Virus record (IMG/VR): IMGVR_UViG_3300023181_000090
Location: 1-20,456 of that record
Source of the DNA: a virus
Reading direction: 5' to 3' (one strand)
DNA: 20,456 bases
In this document: positions 12,667-18,328 of the stretch, one piece after another
How the letters are laid out: the number at the start of each line of letters is the position of its first letter
Numbering within the stretch: position 1 is the first letter of the stretch
Notes under the pieces: model-generated
The model's database searches: none
What the model was told of the DNA's origin: nothing
What the model saw: only the letters and a program-made list of their open reading frames with translations
Translations under genes and position numbers: made by a program

Positions 12667-12846
12667 ATGGAAAAAACAAACGCAGGCCGACCAATGTCGG
12701 CAGAACCAACAAAGCAAATAAACGTAAGGGTTAGGTTATCTAAGCTTCAAAATCCTAGATTGCAAGAAAAGATAAAATACACTTCTTTTAGTAATTATGT
12801 GAATAGTCTAATTGATAACGACATTATGAATGTTCCTGAAAAATAA
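12667..12846 (+). CDS. Ribbon-helix-helix (Arc/MetJ-like) transcription regulator
   Basis: 59 residues, ATG at 12667, stop TAA at 12844. 'KQINVRVRLSK' (about residues 16-26) is the beta ribbon that reads DNA, followed by two helices ending 'TSFSNYVNSLID', the usual SxxYVxxLI pattern of RHH_1 proteins. RHH dimers bind short inverted or direct repeats. The gene starts at a divergent control region that carries a perfect inverted repeat, so autoregulation and control of both sides is inferred. The first 15 residues, with 'AGRPMSAEPT', look like a flexible arm. It could also be an antitoxin, but no toxin-like gene follows. Confidence 0.7.
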   Translation: MEKTNAGRPMSAEPTKQINVRVRLSKLQNPRLQEKIKYTSFSNYVNSLIDNDIMNVPEK

Positions 12847-12850
12847 TAAT

Positions 12851-12964
12851 ATGATCATTCAAGACGCAATATCAATCGTTTTCGCTTTCGCAATAATCGT
12901 GGCTATACTATACGTTGCCGTTTGCGAGTGGAATTTTAAACATAATAAAAACCGTAAATCTTAA
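12851..12964 (+). CDS. Small membrane peptide, 37 residues
   Basis: ATG at 12851, stop TAA at 12962. One hydrophobic helix (about residues 5-26, AISIVFAFAIIVAILYVAV) is followed by a basic tail (KHNKNRKS). It begins four bases after the regulator stop. Function unknown. Confidence 0.5.
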   Translation: MIIQDAISIVFAFAIIVAILYVAVCEWNFKHNKNRKS

Positions 12965-12968
12965 AACT

Positions 12969-13070
12969 ATGCTAACCGAAAATCAAAAAACAAATGCACT
13001 GTGCGTCATCATATTGGTCGTAATAGTTTGTGTAATGTTCTATTTAGGCGATCACTTTACAAATTACTAG
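12969..13070 (+). CDS. Small membrane peptide, 33 residues
   Basis: ATG at 12969, stop TAG at 13068. A polar start (MLTENQKTNA) leads to a single membrane helix (CVIILVVIVCVMFYLG) and a short end. It starts four bases after the previous stop and ends one base before the next ATG. It is the second consecutive membrane micro-protein of this operon, and the two could act together. Confidence 0.5.
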   Translation: MLTENQKTNALCVIILVVIVCVMFYLGDHFTNY

Positions 13071-13071
13071 G

Positions 13072-13287
13072 ATGGAAAAAGAAACTTACGGAGTTGAGGT
13101 TGGTGATAAGATCACCTGTCACTGGGAGAATTGGGAAGAGGATAAAAACATGAAAGCTACAGGTGTAGTCCATACTGTTGATCATGATGACTCTTTCAGT
13201 AAGGATGTTGCAACATTCAGATTTAAAAATTACAAAGGAACAGAGTGTTGGTTCTGTGGGTGTCCAACTAAAATCGTTAAAGGTTAG
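13072..13287 (+). CDS. Hypothetical beta-rich protein, 71 residues
   Basis: Not recognised. 'VEVGDKITCHWENWEED' followed by 'ATGVVHTVDHDDS' suggests a small SH3-like barrel. It has four cysteines (C16, C59, C62, C64), three of them in the C-terminal 'ECWFCGCPTK', possibly metal-binding. Followed by 49 non-coding bases before the next gene. Confidence 0.55.
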   Translation: MEKETYGVEVGDKITCHWENWEEDKNMKATGVVHTVDHDDSFSKDVATFRFKNYKGTECWFCGCPTKIVKG

Positions 13288-13336
13288 TAATTACTTTCGG
13301 GGTGTATTTTTTAATTAATTATTTAAGAGTTGTATA

Positions 13337-13642
13337 ATGGAAAAATTAGAGTTAATAATATTGGCAAGGCGGTTTTTGAAAATGCATAATATCACTTCTG
13401 AATTATTCGAAATAGACAGTATGGTAGAATTTGCAGAACACCTGATGTCTACGGGGGTTCTTTTAGACGCAAAAGAATACAGCGTTCGATTTCATGATGC
13501 CGTAAAGAGAGTGTATGGTGAGGGTATTGAAGTTGGTAAATTGCTTTCTAACAACCCATTTTCAAGTGCCGGTAAGGAAGTAATGACACTTCAGGAGTGT
13601 AAGGATGAATACGCTAAAACTATAAAAGGATTTAAAGACTGA
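13337..13642 (+). CDS. Hypothetical helical protein, 101 residues
   Basis: Not recognised. Helix-rich, opening MEKLELIILARRFLKMHNI, with 'MTLQECKDEYAKT' near the end, a segment typical of small Bacteroidota phage proteins. It stops at UGA (13640-13642). The same frame stays open through the next gene to 13882, and a hairpin lies eight bases after the stop, so read-through to a protein of about 180 residues is conceivable (see findings). Confidence 0.55.
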   Translation: MEKLELIILARRFLKMHNITSELFEIDSMVEFAEHLMSTGVLLDAKEYSVRFHDAVKRVYGEGIEVGKLLSNNPFSSAGKEVMTLQECKDEYAKTIKGFKD

Positions 13643-13650
13643 GACGCATT

Positions 13651-13670
13651 ATTTACCGCTTCTGGTAAAT
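13651..13670 (+). other. Hairpin just after a UGA stop
   Basis: ATTTACC (13651-13657), a six-base loop and GGTAAAT (13664-13670) form a perfect seven-base stem followed by TTTATTT. It could be a weak intrinsic terminator or a structure that affects reading of the UGA eight bases upstream. Confidence 0.5.
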
Positions 13671-13675
13671 TTTAT

Positions 13676-13882
13676 TTGGAGAAACGTTTAAATGAAGTAG
13701 CCGAAATGTACGCCAATCAATTCAAGTCATCCCTTGCCGGTACGTTTAAGGTAGTCAGTGATGAAGATATTGCGAAAGAAGCTCATAACAGGTCTTATAA
13801 AATGGGAGATCAAGCGAAATTAATGTATACCCAGGGTTTTGAAGATTGTGGGGAATGGTATCGTGAACAATTAACTAAGTAA
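13676..13882 (+). CDS. Hypothetical helical protein, 68 residues (TTG start or read-through)
   Basis: Not recognised. The coding stretch 'EKRLNEVAEMYANQFKSS' followed by 'GFEDCGEWYREQL' resembles small conserved phage proteins ending in an 'A/GEWY.EQ' helix. No ATG is available near the front. The choices are TTG at 13676, ATG at 13706 (MYANQFKSS), or continuation from the gene above through UGA. TTG is used here as the longest conventional start. It is in the same frame as the upstream gene. Confidence 0.5.
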   Translation: MEKRLNEVAEMYANQFKSSLAGTFKVVSDEDIAKEAHNRSYKMGDQAKLMYTQGFEDCGEWYREQLTK

Positions 13883-13883
13883 T

Positions 13884-14141
13884 ATGAATCACACAATAAT
13901 TAAAGGCATCAAGTGTCTGGTTCTACAATGTATGACCGCAACAGTATGCGTTATGGCAATTACAGCATGCTTTCACGAAAGCAAGGTTAAGCCTATGGTC
14001 GATACTGCAACTAAAATAACCGATGATAACTATTTGCGAGACAGCTTAAGGCACGCTAGCATGGAAACTGATATTAAGGCTAGCAAAGAACGTTTTAGGT
14101 TGGAACGGAAGGCTAAAGCGGAAGGAGAAAGAAATGATTAA
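13884..14141 (+). CDS. Small lipoprotein-like membrane protein, 85 residues
   Basis: Basic N-terminus, hydrophobic segment (about residues 11-28) and then 'ITAC' at residues 26-29, which fits a lipobox with Cys29 as the lipidated residue. The remainder is a highly charged helix (KASKERFRLERKAKAEGERND), likely coiled coil. It could be a lipoprotein or simply a single-pass protein. Rz1-type spanins are also small lipoproteins, but the proline-rich region typical of Rz1 is missing and the lysis genes are elsewhere. Overlaps the next gene by eight bases. Confidence 0.55.
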   Translation: MNHTIIKGIKCLVLQCMTATVCVMAITACFHESKVKPMVDTATKITDDNYLRDSLRHASMETDIKASKERFRLERKAKAEGERND

Positions 14142-14577
14142 AGAAATAAAAACCGAAAAGTTTAAAGGCGTTGCCGTGCTTCTTCCAGACGGAACGATTA
14201 AACAAGAATTGCTGTACCACAAATATTCAGACGGTAAAGAGTACCACTTAATTAATTATTCATTTTCGGAATGGAGAACTGGTGGATTTATATTGTGGTA
14301 CAAGGATTTTGGAGGTCGCAAAAACTATCCTAAAAAATACGAATTGCAGTTGATCGGGGTTGTTTCTGTGCTAACAGAGGAACAATGTGCAGATATTGTT
14401 GAATCGTTTATTGATTCAGAAATTGATTATGGAGCATGTCGTATAGAAGAAACATTTGCATTTCAAGATTACACAGATGATGAAAACGCCTTTGATTCAG
14501 CAAAAGAATCATTTCAATCATTAATTCAATCATTAGAATGTGAAGACGGCAATTGGATTATTCTTAAAAAATTGTAA
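14134..14577 (+). CDS. Hypothetical phage protein, 147 residues
   Basis: Not recognised. The first half is beta-rich with many aromatics (YHLINYSFSEWRTGGFILWYKDF). The second half is acidic and helical, ending ECEDGNWIILKKL. Last gene of the rightward early operon, directly followed by a 28-base palindrome and a strong terminator. Confidence 0.55.
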   Translation: MIKEIKTEKFKGVAVLLPDGTIKQELLYHKYSDGKEYHLINYSFSEWRTGGFILWYKDFGGRKNYPKKYELQLIGVVSVLTEEQCADIVESFIDSEIDYGACRIEETFAFQDYTDDENAFDSAKESFQSLIQSLECEDGNWIILKKL

Positions 14578-14603
14578 TTATGGTTAATAGATTAACCATA
14601 ATT
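14576..14603. repeat. 28-base near-perfect palindrome at the end of the early operon
   Basis: AATTATGGTTAAT and ATTAACCATAATT are exact reverse complements separated by AG. The tight two-base spacer suits a protein-binding site better than an RNA hairpin. It overlaps the stop codon at 14575-14577. An 11-base half-site, ATTAACCATAA, recurs at 17534-17544 just ahead of terD. Confidence 0.6.
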
Positions 14604-14622
14604 TATTATGAATAATTCACAT

Positions 14623-14658
14623 AAAAAAGCCGACATAATTGTTTATGTCGGCTTTTTT
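14623..14658. terminator. Strong bidirectional terminator between convergent genes
   Basis: AAAAAAGCCGACATAA (14623-14638) pairs perfectly with TTATGTCGGCTTTTTT (14643-14658), a 16-base stem with a four-base loop. Read from either side it ends in six U's, and it lies between the rightward operon ending at 14577 and the leftward gene ending at 14678. Confidence 0.9.
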
Positions 14659-14677
14659 ACAGTAGTGAATAAATTTT

Positions 14678-14881
14678 TTATTGTTCATTGTAGTTTTCCG
14701 GATCAATGTTTTGTGACGAAAAGAAGTCGTCCAACATCCGGTCGAGTTCAATCATCAGCCTTAAGCCTTGACGAGGATCGTTTTTATAAGCTTTTTTAGC
14801 TCTTTCCAAGTGTTCAAAAAGCATTTCAACAGCGTTACGACTATCGAGCGACATGTTGTATTTTTTAAAGAACTTATCCAT
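14678..14881 (-). CDS. Small helical protein, 67 residues
   Basis: Not recognised. Almost wholly helical by eye: MDKFFKKYNMSLDSRNAVEML, then 'LERAKKAYKNDPRQGLRLMIELDRMLDDFF' and an acidic tail. No membrane segment. It starts three bases after the stop of the Ala/Pro-rich protein gene, so the two are probably made together, perhaps as partners. Confidence 0.6.
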   Translation of the reverse strand: MDKFFKKYNMSLDSRNAVEMLFEHLERAKKAYKNDPRQGLRLMIELDRMLDDFFSSQNIDPENYNEQ

Positions 14882-14884
14882 GAC

Positions 14885-15820
14885 CTATGAATTAACTTTT
14901 GTGTTGGCAAGATTGGAGGTAAGGGGGCTAGAGGCAACACTCCCGCTTCCAATGTTAATTAAACTGTTCGTGTTACGGTTCAGCTGATCCGCAAGACTGT
15001 TCAACGTGGTAGCAAGGAATCCGGTTTGAGCCTGGAATTGTGCCGCTACTTGTTGTTGAGTTTGCAGGTTGGTTTGGGTAACATTGATTTCGATCTCTCT
15101 CTGATCCCTGTTCCTTCTTTCAGCAGCTAATTCATCACGAAGACCGTTGATAGTGTTCGTGTTGATTAAAGACCTGGTTGCTTCACCGTCCGAAAGAACA
15201 AGCGCACGTAAAGCACAGAACTGTTCAGAGTTGGCTACCTGGAATGTTGCCGCCTGATCTTTGATTGACTGCGTATTGTTCATTCCTGCGATAATTGACG
15301 CCATCGCACTACGAATAGCTTCTTTCTCGCCCTCTCCGATTCTGGTGCCTAAAGTGGTAAATTGATTGTTAAAACCAATGGTTTGATTTAACTCCGCCAG
15401 GAGTGCGTCGGTAAACTGGCCGTTCAGTCCGATTGTCTGTCCCTGCATTGCACTTAGCACATCAGTCTTTACCGACTCTACTAAAGGCAGTACGTTCGCT
15501 GCGTTTTGCAATGTAACAACCTTACTGGCAACATCGCCAGCCAAAAGACCTGCTACAGGTGCGACTTCTGCGGCTACAGGCGCCACGCCTCCATAAGCGC
15601 CAAATCCACGGCCGCCAAGTACTGATGCCAAAACCAATGCGCTAACCAGTCCGTCGCCCCCTAACCCAAGTCCGCCACCAACGACAGGAGCTATAGGTGT
15701 AGCGACGGGAGCGGCATAAGGTGCGATTGCCGGGGCGACTGCCGGCGAATATCCTGCTGGAGCAACCATAGTCGGGGCGATAATAGGGCTAAAAACGGCT
15801 TTTTCTGCTTCGATTCCCAT
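14885..15820 (-). CDS. Ala/Pro/Gly-rich coiled-coil protein, possibly virion-associated
   Basis: 311 residues. Residues 10-60 are Ala/Pro/Val-rich (SPAVAPAIAPYAAPVATPIAP). Then comes a Gly-rich hydrophobic patch (GLVSALVLASVLGGRGFGAYGG). From about residue 130 there is a long helical region with two near repeats, 'QTIGLNGQFT' and 'QTIGFNNQFT', an 'ALRALVLSDGEATRSLI' block and a probable coiled coil to about residue 250. The C-terminus is Asn/Ser-rich. I have seen this layout in unassigned structural-type proteins of phages, but cannot name a family. Its position beside the lysis cassette fits a late or virion-associated role. Upstream is an AT-rich region shared with the XRE gene. Confidence 0.55.
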   Translation of the reverse strand: MGIEAEKAVFSPIIAPTMVAPAGYSPAVAPAIAPYAAPVATPIAPVVGGGLGLGGDGLVSALVLASVLGGRGFGAYGGVAPVAAEVAPVAGLLAGDVASKVVTLQNAANVLPLVESVKTDVLSAMQGQTIGLNGQFTDALLAELNQTIGFNNQFTTLGTRIGEGEKEAIRSAMASIIAGMNNTQSIKDQAATFQVANSEQFCALRALVLSDGEATRSLINTNTINGLRDELAAERRNRDQREIEINVTQTNLQTQQQVAAQFQAQTGFLATTLNSLADQLNRNTNSLINIGSGSVASSPLTSNLANTKVNS

Positions 15821-15880
15821 GATATATTTTGTTTAAGTGAAATATAAATTTCAGTTATAATAAAATGTATCATGTAACAA

Positions 15881-15912
15881 AATATTACTACTTATTTTTA
15901 AGTAGTAATATT
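15881..15912. promoter_or_regulatory. 14-bp inverted repeat upstream of the XRE regulator
   Basis: AATATTACTACTTA and TAAGTAGTAATATT are exact reverse complements separated by TTTT, ending seven bases before the ATG at 15920. This is the expected place and form for an autoregulatory operator, and it lies between divergent genes. As RNA it would form a 14-bp stem covering the ribosome-binding region. On the minus strand TTG-N20-TAACTGAA (starting near 15879) is a weak promoter candidate for the 15820 gene. Confidence 0.6.
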
Positions 15913-15919
15913 ACACAAC

Positions 15920-16165
15920 ATGGAAGAAATCGACTTAAAGGAAGTTTCTGATATATTGGCGATTCGTATAATTGATATTGGCAATATCATCCGGAAAAAA
16001 AGAATTCAAGCTGGAATCACACAGCAAACATTAGCCTTTTACATATTGAACGACAAAGGCATGATTAGCAACATAGAAAGAGGGGCTTGTAATAACATCA
16101 CTATTTATACGCTGATTAAAATAGCGAAAGTCCTAGATATGGATATCAAAGAATTAATCACTTAG
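15920..16165 (+). CDS. XRE-family helix-turn-helix regulator
   Basis: 81 residues. 'IGNIIRKKRIQAGITQQTLAFYILNDKGMISNIERG' (about residues 20-55) is a Cro/C1-type helix-turn-helix, followed by the usual closing helix 'TLIKIAKVLDMDIKEL'. No second domain, so it is a small Cro-like or host-type regulator. It starts just after a 14-bp inverted repeat and converges on the spanin gene, overlapping its 3' end by eight bases. It may govern the switch between the Ala/Pro-rich gene and itself, or control the nearby lysis genes. Confidence 0.8.
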   Translation: MEEIDLKEVSDILAIRIIDIGNIIRKKRIQAGITQQTLAFYILNDKGMISNIERGACNNITIYTLIKIAKVLDMDIKELIT

Positions 16166-16655
16166 TCCATGGCTTAAGCCAAAACGCAAGCCCAACAATA
16201 AGAACAATTCCTATCATCCAAAATTGACCGTTTCGATTGCTCGTCACGGTTTTTGTTTTATTTAAGGTTTTTGTAATCGTCTTTACGTTGTTCTTTATCT
16301 TAAGCTTTTCTAGTAAGCGATTATACGTCGTTTTAACGGTCTTTCTTTTTTCATAGCTGTTATCTGTCGCCTTTCCAGTTTTAGTCGTTTCCTCGACCTT
16401 TGTTGCCCTACCTTGGTCGTCTAAGTACGTAGTCTTAGTCGTTTCTGTGGTTTCGTTAACCTTTGCCGTTTGGCTGAACGCATCGTCTTGTGAGGTTAAG
16501 CCGGATTCCGATTGCTTGGTTTGGTTTAAGTCGGTGCTCGAAATATTTTGATTCTCCGTGGTTTGTTTGTTGGCATTCACTTTACGTGTTCCGCAGCCGA
16601 TTGGAACCAAAGCGATAAGGCAGTACATGACAAGCCTAATTAGTTTTTCCTTCAT
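16158..16655 (-). CDS. Probable unimolecular spanin (lysis protein)
   Basis: 165 residues. A signal peptide with lipobox PIGC (Cys21) predicts an outer-membrane lipoprotein. A single hydrophobic helix at the very C-terminus (about residues 145-160, FWMIGIVLIVGLAFWL) predicts an inner-membrane anchor. The long Thr/Lys/Glu-rich segment between them would span the periplasm. This is the layout of u-spanins such as T1 gp11, which fuse the two membranes at the end of lysis. It is the third gene of a cassette with endolysin and holin candidates, overlapping the holin gene by 20 bases. Sequence identity to known spanins is not expected, so the call is architectural. Confidence 0.7.
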   Translation of the reverse strand: MKEKLIRLVMYCLIALVPIGCGTRKVNANKQTTENQNISSTDLNQTKQSESGLTSQDDAFSQTAKVNETTETTKTTYLDDQGRATKVEETTKTGKATDNSYEKRKTVKTTYNRLLEKLKIKNNVKTITKTLNKTKTVTSNRNGQFWMIGIVLIVGLAFWLKPWTK

Positions 16656-16935
16656 CTTTCGTTTGAGTTATGTTGATGTCTCCACTGGTCGTTGTTGCTG
16701 GAGGGGTAGTTGAGTTCATTGTGTTGGCCATACTTTGGATAGTTTCATCTTTAGCAGAACTACTTTTGCTTCCTCCAAAATAGAATGTTGCTGTTAACAA
16801 GGCTATGTCCAATATTCGGTTATTTATACCCTCGGTTAGATGCCCGAACTCAAGTAGCGAACCAACACCAATAACCACCACAAAGGCTAAAATCGCCTGT
16901 GTTTTAGTCGAATGTATGAAGTCTAATATTTTCAT
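16636..16935 (-). CDS. Putative holin
   Basis: 99 residues with two hydrophobic helices (about 13-30 and 40-54) joined by a short loop, and a long Ser/Thr/Asp/Lys-rich tail. The segment 'ATFYFGGSKSSSAKDETI' after the second helix is a pattern common in holin-type proteins of Bacteroidota phages. It lies between the endolysin (four-base ATGA overlap) and the spanin. Family role: it forms lesions in the inner membrane that release the endolysin. The topology suits a class II holin. Confidence 0.65.
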   Translation of the reverse strand: MKILDFIHSTKTQAILAFVVVIGVGSLLEFGHLTEGINNRILDIALLTATFYFGGSKSSSAKDETIQSMANTMNSTTPPATTTSGDINITQTKDEGKTN

Positions 16936-17435
16936 ATATTTAAGAAAGAATCACCAGGAATGAAGTCCTTCATTTTATATTTATATTGAAGTTGCTTTAA
17001 ATTGTATCCAAGAGTTTTTTGAAAATGCGGATAATCTTTAAATGATTTCCAGTCACCGCCCCATTCCCATCCCTCTTCCTTAAAACATTTAACGACTAAT
17101 TTCCAATTGGCATCTACGACCCAACTCATTTTCCCGTTCACTAAATTCACAAAATCTAATGCTAATTTATAGTTATGAATAGACTGACCGCCTTTTGCGT
17201 TAGAAACTTTTTCATCTGATTCATCAATCCTTCCGTCTCCATCATTGTCTTTTCCGTCAAACGGCTGATTATAGAGTGCATCCGAGCGCTCAAAACTCCT
17301 ATAAACCTCCGTAATATAGGGATGAACACCTACTGGTGTAATTTTACACGCTTTAGCGTAGGCTCTTATTGCACTATCCCTGACGGCCGGGTGTAATTCG
17401 TTTAGCCTTTTAATTGATACTGCGTCCGTTGCCAT
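16932..17435 (-). CDS. Endolysin, M15 zinc peptidase with EF-hand-like loop
   Basis: 167 residues, no signal peptide, so export needs the holin. 'ITEVYRSFERSDALY' and 'GGQSIHNYKLALDF' (His87, Asp94) with 'YPHF' (His137) give the SxHxxxxAxDF...H zinc site of M15/VanY-type peptidases. The Trp-rich 'GWEWGGDW' carries the likely catalytic acid. Such phage enzymes cut the L-Ala-D-Glu or D-Ala cross-link region of peptidoglycan. Residues 60-75 (DGKDNDGDGRIDESDE) form an EF-hand-like calcium loop (D63, D65, D67, G68, I70, D74) between the two halves of the active site. First gene of the lysis cassette, behind its own promoter. Confidence 0.85.
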   Translation of the reverse strand: MATDAVSIKRLNELHPAVRDSAIRAYAKACKITPVGVHPYITEVYRSFERSDALYNQPFDGKDNDGDGRIDESDEKVSNAKGGQSIHNYKLALDFVNLVNGKMSWVVDANWKLVVKCFKEEGWEWGGDWKSFKDYPHFQKTLGYNLKQLQYKYKMKDFIPGDSFLNI

Positions 17436-17457
17436 TTATTTCATTTTTAAGCTATTA

Positions 17458-17488
17458 CAAATGTAATGTCTCTGTTACATATTAGCAA
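17458..17488 (-). promoter_or_regulatory. Promoter of the lysis cassette
   Basis: On the minus strand TTG (17488-17486), 20 bases, then TACATTTG (17465-17458), an exact TAnnTTTG match. The predicted start is near 17454, giving a leader of about 20 bases before the ATG at 17435. The -7 box lies inside a small palindrome, ATTACA-AA-TGTAAT (17455-17468 on the plus strand), which may be an operator. Confidence 0.7.
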
Positions 17489-17555
17489 GTTTAAAATATC
17501 CTACTTACATTCGGTCATTATTTAATCATAACAATTAACCATAAAACGGAAAACA

Positions 17556-18113
17556 ATGGAATTGAATTTAGAAAAAGGTCAAAGGGTTGACCTGAAAAAA
17601 GAAGCACCCGGATTAACAGTAGCTATTATTGGTCTTGGTTGGGACGTCAACGCCGGAAATAGTGGCTCATTCGATTTGGACGCTTTTGCATTTTTACTGA
17701 AAGGCGGAAAATTAACATCTACTGCTGATGTGATTTTCTTTGGGAACAAAACAGCTCAAGGCGTAACCCATATGGGGGATAACCTAACGGGTGCTGGCGA
17801 TGGGGATGACGAGCAAATTAAAATTGATTTAGCCGCTGTTGATGCCGCTGTTGATGAAATTCTGATTGGTGTTAACATTTATCAAGCAGTCACAAAGCGT
17901 CAAAACTTTGGCATGGTCAACAACTCCTTCATTCGCTTGGTGGATAGTGTAACTGGCGCTGAAATCCTTAAGTACGACCTAACCGAAGAGAGTTCTATCA
18001 ATACTGGGTTTATTTTGGGAAAACTTTACAGGAAAGACGGAGAATTCAGATTCCAGGCAGTAGGAGAAGGGCTTAATGGCGACATTAACCAAATCGCTGA
18101 TAAATACAAGTAA
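17556..18113 (+). CDS. terD: TerD-family calcium-binding stress protein
   Basis: 185 residues. The TerD domain covers nearly the whole protein: 'LTVAIIGLGWDVN' (GLGWD at 26-30), 'FDLDAFAFLL' (39-48) and the acidic calcium loop GDNLTGAGDGDDE (74-86). 'FGMVNNSFIRLVD' and 'YDLTEESSINTGFILGKLYRKDGEFRFQAVGEG' complete it. TerD proteins bind Ca2+ and belong to ter operons linked to tellurite resistance, phage inhibition and envelope stress. Their exact biochemical role is unsettled. It is the first gene of a rightward unit beside phage lysis genes. A 9-bp hairpin follows the stop. A half-site of the 14576 palindrome lies 12 bases ahead of its start. Confidence 0.92.
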   Translation: MELNLEKGQRVDLKKEAPGLTVAIIGLGWDVNAGNSGSFDLDAFAFLLKGGKLTSTADVIFFGNKTAQGVTHMGDNLTGAGDGDDEQIKIDLAAVDAAVDEILIGVNIYQAVTKRQNFGMVNNSFIRLVDSVTGAEILKYDLTEESSINTGFILGKLYRKDGEFRFQAVGEGLNGDINQIADKYK

Positions 18114-18137
18114 AATACACACACAATTATAAACCAA

Positions 18138-18166
18138 AACAAGGCGGGTTAATTCTCGCCTTGTTT
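18138..18166 (+). terminator. Weak terminator or attenuator after terD
   Basis: AACAAGGCG (18138-18146) pairs perfectly with CGCCTTGTT (18157-18165) around a ten-base loop. The tail TTGTAAAATTT is poor in U's, so read-through into the following genes is likely. It may set a higher level for terD than for the downstream enzymes. Confidence 0.6.
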
Positions 18167-18181
18167 GTAAAATTTAAAGTT

Positions 18182-18328
18182 ATGATATTCACTTTCGCAG
18201 TATTAGTTTTAGGCATTTGGATTGAGAGTAAATTCTCTCCAGGGTTCAGTTTTGAAAATAGCACTGTTTATTTTCACTACACCAAGTCAAAAGGGGCAAG
18301 GAATAAGACCAAATTATTCAGCTACTAA
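18182..18328 (+). CDS. Small membrane-anchored peptide, 48 residues
   Basis: ATG at 18182, stop TAA at 18326-18328. A hydrophobic N-terminus (MIFTFAVLVLGIWI) is followed by a basic, aromatic tail ending KTKLFSY. Its stop shares one base with the next ATG (TAATG), so translation is coupled to the HAD gene, which supports a real gene. I know of no ter family of this size. It may be specific to this locus. Confidence 0.5.
   Translation: MIFTFAVLVLGIWIESKFSPGFSFENSTVYFHYTKSKGARNKTKLFSY

Noticed and set aside
13884-14141. Rz1-type spanin assignment for the small lipoprotein-like gene
   Set aside because: It lacks the proline-rich region, is in the early-type operon away from the lysis cassette, and the cassette already has a spanin candidate.
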